Shown here piece after piece: positions 56,901 to 64,000 of a stretch of 64,000 nucleotides of DNA; positions within the stretch are counted from its first letter, which is position 1; each line of letters begins with the position of its first letter. The DNA is taken from contig JARGPR010000010.1 of the NCBI GenBank assembly GCA_029210125.1, positions 1-64,000 of the forward strand. Reading direction: 5' to 3'. Position numbers and translations under genes: made by a program. The notes beneath the pieces are model-generated. The model made no database searches, was not told the DNA's origin, and worked only from the letters and a program-made list of their open reading frames with translations. Source of the stretch: Pseudomonadales bacterium (GTDB lineage: Bacteria > Pseudomonadota > Gammaproteobacteria > Pseudomonadales > JAHRWD01).

Positions 56901-57021
56901 CAAACTGAGGGTCTTCAGATCGCGGCATTGAAAAGAATGAAAAAGCACCAAGGGATAGCACTAAAATCAGCAATACCAACGTAAACTGGGGGTTGTTCAA
57001 GGCATGATATGGAAGCTTCAT
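53950..57021 (-). CDS. RND-family efflux pump, inner-membrane permease (HAE1-like)
   Basis: A 1023-residue resistance-nodulation-division transporter with 12 predicted membrane helices and two large periplasmic loops. The first helix starts L-N-N-P-Q-F-T-L-V, and the early periplasmic stretch reads F-N-I-R-D-G-L-A. Helix 4 has G-L-V-I-A-L-G-L-L-V-D-N-A-I-V-V with the proton-relay Asp. It is proton-driven and exports drugs or lipophilic compounds. Its start overlaps the adaptor gene by 4 bases. The substrate cannot be told from sequence. Confidence 0.92.
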   Translation of the reverse strand: MKLPYHALNNPQFTLVLLILVLSLGAFSFFSMPRSEDPQFDFASSTIVAVYPGTTPVDMEKMIVDPIEDAINELEDVKKIQFNIRDGLATGYVEFLYGSDPDDKYDDVQRTLAEIRGQLPAGLRKLEVKRNSPSNVTMFQVALVSEFEKYAELEIIAEKLEKRFERVSGVKKVETWGYPGQQVQIVIDPDKMLTLNISIDQLSDAIVSTAKNIPGGHVNMGTRRFNVRSSGDYESLDQIGWTVVKSVGDNLIYLKDVANILKADDIQTYRTRFNGKRCVFVTVVQREGSNIYQVTEGLNEALSKYSEELPVGVTSEIVLEQAQSVTKRINGFFLNLIQGLALVAIVVVLVLGFRASFIVTAAIPLSILIAVGWLDLTGFGLQQMSIVGLVIALGLLVDNAIVVIENIGRHIDKGERGLTAVAAGTSEVGWAVVSGTVTTVLSFLPIAWLQTDTGTFIRSMPLTVIFALISSLVFALTITPLLSSKILLSKKRRSDRLVATGVVSLSWLANLHGRTVRRCLKHPFVVIVIAVLLFVASLSLFPLVGVSLFPNAEKPQFLINISLPENSNFESTNRVTEEVEQYLATIPEITDVATNVGRANPAVYYNEFPSSETPTIGQLFVQHEDIPMAQSQAMIKKIRAHLDSYVGATLNLREFQQGAGSGAPIEVRIVGDELETLKRLSIELENVIRSIPGTINIDNGIAKTRIELQVNINRDKAALLGVPLSRIDSVVRATLVGSEVASYRDPSGEDYPIVIKLNNRGEARLDDLRKANVSNMRGQLVPLRQLATFELESAPAYFQHRDMVRAAKVSAYVDIGYSIAEVGGQVFEMLDQVELPPGYRFLIGGEQEDRDESFNGMMKTLIIALLGIFAVLVLQFRSFLQPLIVFIAIPFAITGAILALLVTGYTFSFTAFVGLTSLIGIVVNNSIILVDYANGQIATGQAVTEAILQAAKTRFRPIVLTTLTTIGGLLPLTLSGSTMWAPMGWAIIGGLIVSTFLTLLLVPVLYKIFTPALSERVKILKPE

Positions 57022-58154
57022 GGGTTAACTGCAGCTCCCATGCGAGGGGAAGGAACAGGAAACCCCTGCTGATCTACCGCATGAACGAAGTCACCACTCT
57101 GCAATCGTTTTACACCACTCAACACCACTTCATGATGGCCTTCTAAACCATCACTAACCGCCACTTCATCCTGATACAAAAAAGAAATTGCAATAGGTAT
57201 TCGTTCAACTCGACTGGTCGAACGGTCAAAAAGATATACCTGCGCCTCATCCACATTGGAATCTACCAGTGACTCAATTGGCACATAAAACAGTTCCTGA
57301 CGTTTTTCAGGGTTAATAATAGCGCTGGCCACCATGCCGGAAAATAATTTTAGCTCGCCACTATCCACAGATATTTCAACCGAAAAAATCCCGCTTTTAC
57401 TATCAACGACCTGGGAAATTTCTGCGACCCGTCCATCAAAGCTTTCCCCTGGGTAGGCATCCAAAAACAGTTCAACCCGATCACCCAAAGAAACACGAAC
57501 AATATCTCGATCAATTAAACCTGCCCGTACAATCCAGCCACCGTTTTTTGACCCCATAACAAAAACAGTTTGGCCAGGCTGCACCAGTTCATTAACCTCC
57601 AATTCACGACGCAGAATATAGCCGGCAACCGAAGCACGAATTTCAGAATATTTCTGGTTAAATTTCGCAACTTTTAGGTCGGCTCTACGGAGAGTTAATT
57701 CTGTCTCAGCATCCTGCAGCTTTTGTTTAGAGAGTACATTTTGTTTATTCAGACTAGCTACACGTTTGATATCACGCTTTGCCTTTTGGTAAGCCGCTTC
57801 TGCCTGCGCAACCGCAGCTTCTACTTCTTCCAGATCCAACCGGGCCAACAACTGACCTTCTTCAACATAATCACCTTCATCCACTAAAACCTGATCAACT
57901 AACCCACCGGTCTTAAAAGCAAGTTTTATTTCGATTTTGTTATGTAAGCGCCCACTGACATCAATTGGAATGCTGCGCTGGTCTCTGCGTATTTTTTTAA
58001 CCACTACCGTGATCGGCTTCAGTTTTTCAGGAGCACCGTCAGCATAAGAAACTAATGGGACGAGAAGATATGATATGGATAACAAACCAACTAGCGCGCG
58101 TTGAAAATTCGCCCAATATTTTAGGCGGGAAGTAATATTCAGCATATTGATCAC
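57018..58154 (-). CDS. RND efflux periplasmic adaptor (membrane fusion protein)
   Basis: A 378-residue HlyD/AcrA-type adaptor. It has an N-terminal signal-like helix (L-V-G-L-L-S-I-S-Y-L-L-V), and a lipoyl half-motif V-D-E-G-D-Y-V-E-E-G-Q-L-L-A. An alpha-hairpin follows (A-E-A-A-Y-Q-K-A-K-R-D), then a second lipoyl half and beta-barrel. It links the inner-membrane pump to an outer-membrane channel. No TolC-type channel gene is adjacent. It overlaps the pump gene by 4 bases. Confidence 0.9.
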   Translation of the reverse strand: MINMLNITSRLKYWANFQRALVGLLSISYLLVPLVSYADGAPEKLKPITVVVKKIRRDQRSIPIDVSGRLHNKIEIKLAFKTGGLVDQVLVDEGDYVEEGQLLARLDLEEVEAAVAQAEAAYQKAKRDIKRVASLNKQNVLSKQKLQDAETELTLRRADLKVAKFNQKYSEIRASVAGYILRRELEVNELVQPGQTVFVMGSKNGGWIVRAGLIDRDIVRVSLGDRVELFLDAYPGESFDGRVAEISQVVDSKSGIFSVEISVDSGELKLFSGMVASAIINPEKRQELFYVPIESLVDSNVDEAQVYLFDRSTSRVERIPIAISFLYQDEVAVSDGLEGHHEVVLSGVKRLQSGDFVHAVDQQGFPVPSPRMGAAVNP

Positions 58155-58306
58155 TGTGTGTACATCAGGTTGAGCAACGACTAACCATCGCTATTATTAT
58201 AAGTTTCGGAACTTATCAGCGAAACCATACAAAAACAATAGACACCAGCACTGAGCCCTGACTAAAAAGAGCCAGTGGAACAATATTGGAATCAGTTTTG
58301 AGTTCT

Positions 58307-59302
58307 TCAGAACGGTATCAAAAATCCAACAGATACGGAGGTCGCCTGCCAATTAACCTCGTTTAATCGAGTCACTGCAATGGTATTATCGGAGAAGAAT
58401 ATCCTGTCGATACCCGGCTCTGCCCGCCAGTCCTGTAGTTGGGCTGAAAACAACCATCGCCAACTGTAATTTGAAGTGATCATTAAATTCAGCGCTACAA
58501 GGTCTCCTCTTGCATCCGCTACGTGCTCAAAACTCTTCGGGTGCTGAAAATCAGATCGTAAATTCCAGTTGCCCACACCTAAGTATTCCCCTTCATGGTG
58601 CTCAAACAACAAACTGATTTCAACATCAGGGGTGATACCAAGCACCAATTCTATTCCCCACCAGGGGCCATACCACTCTGCCTGATAACTGCTATCAAGG
58701 CCCGTAATTGGCCCAAGCACAGGCGTTCTTCCGGAGGATGCGATGGTCTGCATACCATCGGTCATTGTGAAATCCTGACGATGGTAGGAATACCCAACCA
58801 AAGGAGTGATGCGTAGCGATGGCGCATTGCTAGCCCCAAAGACTATCGGATAGCCAATAGCCCCGCTTGCATCACCTAAATACCCATTAGATGAATTGTT
58901 ATTGGAACGAGAAAACTCGAGCGAACGATCATTCCCATCATAATCTGAGTCTTGATTTTCACCCTTCTGTGTTGAAGCTAGCGCCACACTTACACGGTAA
59001 TACAAACGATTCGAAAGCAGCCCCGAAAGGTTAATTTCTAGTTGTGCTGAGCGGACTTCATCCCAGGTTAACTCAGAAAGAATATTGGGGGTAAAACTAC
59101 CGGAAAGGTCCGAGGCAATATTCCAGTCGAGCTGGTCGTACCGATAGCCGAATCGATAGGAAACAGTAGATTCCCCACCTTGAACATTTCGCTCTTCTGC
59201 CACCGAATATTCGGAGTACAAACTCAATAACGATAGGACGACAACCATGGCAATTAACAAACATTGAAAACTGGTGGTTGAAGTGAACTGTCTTTGCGTC
59301 AT
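58307..59302 (-). CDS. Putative outer-membrane beta-barrel protein (omptin-like)
   Basis: A protein of about 331 residues starting M-T-Q-R-Q, with a hydrophobic export segment (L-L-I-A-M-V-V-V-L-S-L-L-S-L-Y). The body alternates short polar and aromatic strands and ends in Phe (V-G-F-L-I-P-F), the signature of outer-membrane barrels. Stretches such as F-G-Y-R-Y-D-Q-L-D-W and L-T-P-x-V-G-Y-S-Y recall omptin-fold proteins. The catalytic residues of omptin proteases could not be assigned. In-frame upstream Mets at 59341 and 59380 exist. It lies 152 bases upstream of the adaptor gene. Confidence 0.7.
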   Translation of the reverse strand: MTQRQFTSTTSFQCLLIAMVVVLSLLSLYSEYSVAEERNVQGGESTVSYRFGYRYDQLDWNIASDLSGSFTPNILSELTWDEVRSAQLEINLSGLLSNRLYYRVSVALASTQKGENQDSDYDGNDRSLEFSRSNNNSSNGYLGDASGAIGYPIVFGASNAPSLRITPLVGYSYHRQDFTMTDGMQTIASSGRTPVLGPITGLDSSYQAEWYGPWWGIELVLGITPDVEISLLFEHHEGEYLGVGNWNLRSDFQHPKSFEHVADARGDLVALNLMITSNYSWRWLFSAQLQDWRAEPGIDRIFFSDNTIAVTRLNEVNWQATSVSVGFLIPF

Positions 59303-59652
59303 AGGTTTAACCAAAAAATAGTGCGTAGCACTGTTAACCATTTTGCCTAGCTCCAGGCATAATTCCGTGGATCGTTCCATGTTGAATTCAGTAAGGGTTT
59401 GGCGCCACCCTCAGGCGATGAGAACATTGGTAGGTTCCAGCCATAAGGTGCTCCGTCGCGATAGCTCCATTCTCAATTAACGCGCCACAAATCCTATCTA
59501 ATATATTAGTCGAACACTATTAAACCAAATCACTCATTTCGAGCCTATCTGAAAATTCATCCAATTTGCAGGTATTTAAATTTGGATAGAGGGCCTTTAA
59601 ATGTCGGACTCTGGACTACACTTACAAATCGTCTAATATCAGATAACGATTA
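59303..59652. other. 350-base divergent intergenic region
   Basis: It lies between the barrel gene and the HDOD-GAF gene. Part of it could be an N-terminal extension of the barrel gene (in-frame to 59380). No repeats, RNA gene or clear promoter pair was recognised. Confidence 0.4.
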
Positions 59653-61074
59653 ATGCCTTCAACGAAAAAAATCAGTTTAAAAGAGTGGCTTGCGCATATC
59701 GAGGGTACCGAGCTACCCATGATGTCCGGTGTATTGCAGGAGCTAAATTCCCTCACATCGAACACCGATACACGGGTAGATCAGCTATCCGAGGTCATTC
59801 TCAAGGATGCAGTACTCACTTCTCAAGTACTAAAAATTGCTAATAGTGTGTTTTACAACCCGGGAAAAACACCACTAAACACTATCAGTAGAGCGGTGGT
59901 GGTTATCGGCTTCACGGGCCTATACACTATTTTGGTATCCGCGCTAATGACAGATCAGTTAGTAAAAGATAACCCTAAGCCTGCTTTGATCGATTCATTG
60001 GGTCGCGCTTTTCATGGTGCGGTACAGGCCAAAAACCTTGCGCATCAGCTATCAGATTCAGAACGAGAAGAAATATTTGTCGCCGCCCTGCTATTCAATA
60101 TTGGCGAACTCGCACTACTGGGCTGTGATCGTGAAGACGTTGATGCACTCTGTAGTGCGCTGGAGTCGTCCAATGAGAGTCGCACAAAAACGACTCAACA
60201 GGTACTTGGTATCGAGTTAAAACAACTATCAAGAATGCTGGTTAAACAGTGGGAGCTGGGCGACCTTCTCCAATCCTCATTGTCATTTTCCGGCAACCCT
60301 GACTTCAAGGTGCGATCAGTGGTACTCGGCGATCGTGTCAGCCAACAGATGGAACTTGGCTGGGACTCCGAGCCCATGAACAAAACAATTACGGTCATTG
60401 CTAAACATCTGAATACTGATCGTGATAACGCCCTTGAGCAGGTTCAAGAGTGGTCAAAAGAGGCCAGCGACGTAGCACGTTCCTTTGGCATCAACTCGAC
60501 TAATAGAGCACGAACCACGAACCCAGATACCGATGCCACGGCGAACACCAAAGCACAGCAGCAGTCGTCACTTCAGCTTCATATCCTTCGTGACCTGGCC
60601 GCTATGGTATTTGAGGGAGCTTCAATCAACAGTATTTTTCAAATTTTGGTTGAGGGAATACATAGAGCAATAGAGATGGATCAGGTCGCGATTGCCGTCC
60701 TTAATCCAAAAAATTCACAACTTCACGCAAAGTACATTGTTGGCGAAAATACCGAATCATGGCGTGAAAGCTTTGATTTTCCAACACGCACTGCATCTGC
60801 CAATCCACTTGCATTTTGTATGCTTAAAAACCAGGTAGTTGCGGTAAATATCCCGGAGTATCAAAACGCCAGCGTGCTACCGAACCCTGGCTTCAAGCGA
60901 ATATTTTCCGACAATCCAGTGATGCTAGGGCCTTTGTTGGCGGGGAAAAAACCATTCGGTGTGATCTGTGCTACCCGCCCAACGCAAGTCACAGATGACA
61001 ATTGGCAGAGCTTTCATCATTTTGTAAACCAGGCCAACCTGTGCCTTTCATTCTTGATCCAGCGAGCACGGTAA
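59653..61074 (+). CDS. HDOD-domain protein with C-terminal GAF domain
   Basis: A 473-residue signalling protein. Residues about 15-215 are an HDOD domain (L-P-x-M-S-G-V-L-Q-E-L, then Q-V-L-K-I-A-N-S-V-F-Y, then A-A-L-L-F-N-I-G-E-L), related to HD phosphohydrolases but without the metal pair. After a low-complexity linker (about 275-305), residues about 310-470 are a GAF-type sensor. Such proteins regulate chemotaxis, motility or c-di-GMP pathways. The ligand is unknown. Confidence 0.85.
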   Translation: MPSTKKISLKEWLAHIEGTELPMMSGVLQELNSLTSNTDTRVDQLSEVILKDAVLTSQVLKIANSVFYNPGKTPLNTISRAVVVIGFTGLYTILVSALMTDQLVKDNPKPALIDSLGRAFHGAVQAKNLAHQLSDSEREEIFVAALLFNIGELALLGCDREDVDALCSALESSNESRTKTTQQVLGIELKQLSRMLVKQWELGDLLQSSLSFSGNPDFKVRSVVLGDRVSQQMELGWDSEPMNKTITVIAKHLNTDRDNALEQVQEWSKEASDVARSFGINSTNRARTTNPDTDATANTKAQQQSSLQLHILRDLAAMVFEGASINSIFQILVEGIHRAIEMDQVAIAVLNPKNSQLHAKYIVGENTESWRESFDFPTRTASANPLAFCMLKNQVVAVNIPEYQNASVLPNPGFKRIFSDNPVMLGPLLAGKKPFGVICATRPTQVTDDNWQSFHHFVNQANLCLSFLIQRAR

Positions 61075-61096
61075 ACAGGTACAACGGATAGGGGTG

Positions 61097-62785
61097 CTAA
61101 ATGGAGGTGCGGCTTACGTCCACATAGAGAACAAGCTGATCTCCAGCGTGAATATATTTTTTACTCTGCAATGAGTTCCAACGGATCACATCACTGGTTT
61201 TTACGTTAAACCGAGATGCAATTTTGGCTACAGAGTCACCATTACGAACTGGGTAATAGATTTTCCTGGTGAGGTTTGAGCCACTTCTACCTGCTAGCCG
61301 TTCTGACCTGGATTTAATTTTCTTGGACCAAATTACCAGCCGTGTACCGGGCATCAATAGATCCTTTGGCGCCATCGAATTCCAGCGAGCGAGTTCTGGT
61401 ACCCCGACCTTATATTTTTGGGCAACCTTCCAGAAACTATCACCGGGTTGGACTTGATAATAATTCTTGATTCTATTGATTTTTCCTGCCCTGCTTGATT
61501 GAATTTTTTTGCGACGTAAATCTGAGCTAAGGCTATAGTTTTTCAGGGAGGTGGACGCAACCGGAATTAACAGGGCATCACCGGTACGAATAACATCCCC
61601 AGTAAGCTCGTTGGCGGACCGGATAGCTCCCATCGAGGTATAAAATCGCTTCGCCAAGTCCCCCAAATTATCGTTTTGTTGGACCGTATAACGCTTCCAG
61701 GTGACGCGCTGTTTGTCCGAAAGCGCTAAAAGCCCTGAACGAAATACCGACGCTTTCTCAACCGGAACAAGTAGTCGATGAGGGCCTTCCGGGTCAGTTG
61801 CCCAGCGGTTAAAGCCTGGGTTCAGGCGATAGATTTCCTCAATTTTTGTGCTTGATAATTCCGATGCCAACGCAAGGTCAATCTGGCTACCGGTATCAAT
61901 TACTTCGAAATAGGGTGTATTCGGAATGGGTACAAAATACTGCTGGGCAAACTCCTGCTCCTGTATCAATTTTGCCAGTGCCAAAAGTTTGGGCACATAG
62001 GCACTGGTTTCATCCGGCAGTTTCAAATGAAAGAAATCGGCTTTTTTACCTATTTTTTTATTATGCCGAATGGCTCGATTAACGGTACCGATTCCGGAAT
62101 TATATGCCGCCAAAGCCAATAACCAGTCACCCTTATAATGACGGCTTAGCATCTGTAAATAATCCAGTGCAGCGGCGGTTGAAGCCACAATGTCTCGTCG
62201 CCCGTCGTACCACCAGTTTTGCTTCAGACCGTATATTTTTCCAGTAGACGGGATAAATTGCCACATACCAGAAGCACGGCCATGGGAGTACGCAAAGGGA
62301 TCATAGGCGCTTTCCACGATAGGTAGCAGCATAATTTCTGCCGGCATATCGCGCTTTTCTAACTCAGAAAGAATATGGTGCAGGTAGCGATCTGCACGCT
62401 GACTCACCCTTGTAATATAAGAACCATGCTTTGCATACCAACGATAGTGCCTATCAACCCGAGTATCCGTAGATGACAGATCAAGTCCAAAGGAATTCTG
62501 GGCCGTTACCCAAAGATTATCGTATTCGCATAACTCAGCGGTGAGATTAGAAACACCGGCTTGCTGGTTTTCTTTGACAAGGTTCGACTGATCTTTATTC
62601 TTCGGTTCGGCTGTTTCGCTATATTCGGTCGCTAAAACAAAATCAGATAAAGGGTCATCACTTGTGGCAATAGAAGAGAATTGCGACCCGCAACCTGTTG
62701 CGAGGCATACCACGGCAACAGCAAGCCCTGCCCTGACAGAACGAACATGCCTGAATTGTCCCGCTGAATATAAGATTCCTGCCAT
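61097..62785 (-). CDS. mltD: Membrane-bound lytic murein transglycosylase D-like, three LysM domains
   Basis: A lipoprotein of about 562 residues that cuts peptidoglycan with 1,6-anhydro ring formation. A lipobox L-A-T-G-C follows the signal, and a start at 62785 gives a normal-length signal; 62806 or 62839 are also in frame. The SLT catalytic domain has P-I-V-E-S-A-Y with the catalytic Glu and A-S-G-M-W-Q-F, plus A-L-A-A-Y-N-S-G. Three C-terminal LysM repeats (Y-x-V-x-x-x-D-x at about 385, 458 and 530) bind the wall. gloB, the usual neighbour of mltD, is absent. Confidence 0.92.
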   Translation of the reverse strand: MAGILYSAGQFRHVRSVRAGLAVAVVCLATGCGSQFSSIATSDDPLSDFVLATEYSETAEPKNKDQSNLVKENQQAGVSNLTAELCEYDNLWVTAQNSFGLDLSSTDTRVDRHYRWYAKHGSYITRVSQRADRYLHHILSELEKRDMPAEIMLLPIVESAYDPFAYSHGRASGMWQFIPSTGKIYGLKQNWWYDGRRDIVASTAAALDYLQMLSRHYKGDWLLALAAYNSGIGTVNRAIRHNKKIGKKADFFHLKLPDETSAYVPKLLALAKLIQEQEFAQQYFVPIPNTPYFEVIDTGSQIDLALASELSSTKIEEIYRLNPGFNRWATDPEGPHRLLVPVEKASVFRSGLLALSDKQRVTWKRYTVQQNDNLGDLAKRFYTSMGAIRSANELTGDVIRTGDALLIPVASTSLKNYSLSSDLRRKKIQSSRAGKINRIKNYYQVQPGDSFWKVAQKYKVGVPELARWNSMAPKDLLMPGTRLVIWSKKIKSRSERLAGRSGSNLTRKIYYPVRNGDSVAKIASRFNVKTSDVIRWNSLQSKKYIHAGDQLVLYVDVSRTSI

Positions 62786-63017
62786 TTGGCTAACCTGTTG
62801 ATCCATAAGATAGGGGCCATTGATCGCATTTTTGAACAATAAACATAAGCATCACCTTAAACACAGCCATTACCCTTTAGACTATCAAACCGGTAAATGA
62901 AGCAGATATAATCAGCATATCAGCAGCTATGAACGACGATAGCAACCGAGCCAGCACCGCCCTGTTTATTTTTCGGCCGCAAATCATAATCGTTTAACCT
63001 CTCCATGCCAAGGAGCC

Positions 63018-63899
63018 ATGCCGCGAAACAACCGATCATTCAGCTCAAAACCGATGCCACAACACGGACCGATTCGATTGAATAACTTAACCCAAAGCAC
63101 CACTCTAAAATGCACCGTCCAGCGCCAAAACCACTGGTTTCAGAGTGCTTTTGGACAAGAGTTACTTAGCGCTGAAAAGCAGACTATTGAAACGCTGATG
63201 CATGCACCTTTAGATAATAGTAGTCGCGCTCATACAAAAGGGCAGCAATCCTTCCAAATTGCCAACTGTTACACAGCACTCGTTGATTTTGGTGATCAAC
63301 TACCTCTAATCAAAGTTGTATCCAGTCCAGTAAAGCCGTGCGAGCCCGGTGTAATCCTTGCCGATGGCGTCGAATTGCCGCTGGTTCCAGATAATGCCAA
63401 CCTCATGATTCTCCATCATCTTTGTGACTTTTCAGATCATCCCCAGCAAGTGATCCGCGAAGCGGTACTCAGCCTTGCTCCGGAGGGAAAGCTAATCGTC
63501 ATTGGTTTCAACCCATTAAGTCTATGGGGACTGTGGAGGTTATTTGCCCTATGGTTCAAACCGATGCCCTGGCGCGCCAACTTTATCGGCCCACGACGGA
63601 TGAGCGATTGGCTAACTTTACTTAACTGTAAGGTAGAACAAAAAAAATTCATTATTTACAAACCCGCGTTCAAACAACGCAGCCTTAGCGCAAAATTCGG
63701 TTTTATCGGCACTCTTTCGGAGCGTTATAATCTGCCCTTTGGAGCGGTATACGTGATCACAGCCACCAAGAAAACCAGGGCTAGAATCTCGATACGGAGC
63801 CGCTGGAGGCGCCCTGAATTGAAACCGTTGATCATCCCCAAACCCAGCTATAAAAACTTTGATAGAGATTCCCAAAGGAGCTCAGAACAAAAAACATGA
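63018..63899 (+). CDS. SAM-dependent methyltransferase-fold protein, YafS-like
   Basis: A 293-residue protein of the family encoded between gloB/mltD and rnhA in gammaproteobacteria. The clear part is L-I-L-H-H-L...[11 protein letters not shown], then [12 protein letters not shown]-x-S-L-W-G-L, the C-terminal half of a class I methyltransferase. The usual G-x-G-x-G SAM loop is not clear, so activity is uncertain. The stop overlaps the rnhA ATG (ATGA). Substrate unknown. Confidence 0.8.
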   Translation: MPRNNRSFSSKPMPQHGPIRLNNLTQSTTLKCTVQRQNHWFQSAFGQELLSAEKQTIETLMHAPLDNSSRAHTKGQQSFQIANCYTALVDFGDQLPLIKVVSSPVKPCEPGVILADGVELPLVPDNANLMILHHLCDFSDHPQQVIREAVLSLAPEGKLIVIGFNPLSLWGLWRLFALWFKPMPWRANFIGPRRMSDWLTLLNCKVEQKKFIIYKPAFKQRSLSAKFGFIGTLSERYNLPFGAVYVITATKKTRARISIRSRWRRPELKPLIIPKPSYKNFDRDSQRSSEQKT

Positions 63900-64000
63900 A
63901 TGAAAAAGTAGAAATATTTACCGACGGTGCCTGCAAGGGCAACCCCGGGCCCGGTGGGTGGGGAGCGTTCCTGCGTTTCGGTGAGCATGAAAAAAAACTC
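63896..64000 (+). CDS. rnhA: Ribonuclease HI, 5' part (continues beyond window)
   Basis: The first 35 codons read [20 protein letters not shown] and then G-W-G-A, the N-terminus of RNase HI with the first catalytic Asp in T-D-G-A-C. RNase HI removes RNA from RNA-DNA hybrids. It is translationally coupled to the preceding methyltransferase gene, and the frame stays open to base 64000. Confidence 0.93.
   Translation, partial: MNEKVEIFTDGACKGNPGPGGWGAFLRFGEHEKKL

Overview
The window is chromosomal DNA of a free-living, flagellated, aerobic gammaproteobacterium, most like a marine hydrocarbon- or lipid-degrading member of the Pseudomonadales/Cellvibrionales side of the class. This rests on a Gln-tRNA synthetase, UbiF, a sodium-motor protein MotY beside argG and rnt (the Pseudomonas gene neighbourhood), the ffs-dnaX-ybaB-recR block, RlmKL, a PEP-CTERM surface protein behind a sigma-54 promoter, and above all a large CYP153 cytochrome P450 array. 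No insertion sequence, prophage, CRISPR array or rRNA operon was seen. Genus-level identity is inference.

Layout. 1-13161 is mostly housekeeping: the end of a membrane-anchored Ser/Thr kinase, the queuosine-precursor transporter YhhQ, a HAD-NUDIX fusion followed by folB and a pteridine-reductase-type SDR (a probable pterin/folate module), arfB, ubiF, glnS, a copper/silver P-type ATPase, a YdcH protein, a DNA alkyl-cysteine methyltransferase, uvrB and tRNA-Val(GAC). 13468-19113 is an accessory stretch: a two-subunit sodium:solute symporter, a VWA PEP-CTERM protein with a sigma-54 promoter and palindromic leader, and a TPR protein. 19123-24812 holds gloA, argG, motY, rnt, gor and a PaaI-type thioesterase. 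24778-30312 is a minus-strand block: a membrane protein, ycgN, ycgL, rnd, recR, ybaB, dnaX and the 4.5S SRP RNA. 30584-38450 has a di-haem cytochrome c peroxidase-like lipoprotein, a Trm112-like protein, hisI, a dihydroorotase, a PilZ protein, an unknown membrane protein and rlmKL with a hexanucleotide-repeat tail.

38531-50296 (all minus strand) is the centrepiece: six tandem CYP153-type P450 genes, two nearly identical [2Fe-2S] ferredoxins, one FAD ferredoxin reductase and a pair of MaoC-fold hydratases. Electrons would run NAD(P)H -> reductase -> ferredoxin -> P450. The P450s would hydroxylate alkyl or isoprenoid-like chains, and the hydratases could act later on the enoyl-CoA. Several sub-units carry their own rho-independent terminators, so the array looks like separately expressed modules sharing one redox chain rather than one operon. 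It sits between two core genes (rlmKL and rimO), with no regulator, dehydrogenase or mobile element in view.

50451-64000 returns to rimO, ttcA, a cytoplasmic LCAT-like hydrolase, an RND efflux pair with a beta-barrel neighbour, an HDOD-GAF protein, an MltD-like LysM transglycosylase, a methyltransferase and the start of rnhA.

Identities come from reading motifs and remembered family patterns. No database search was run.
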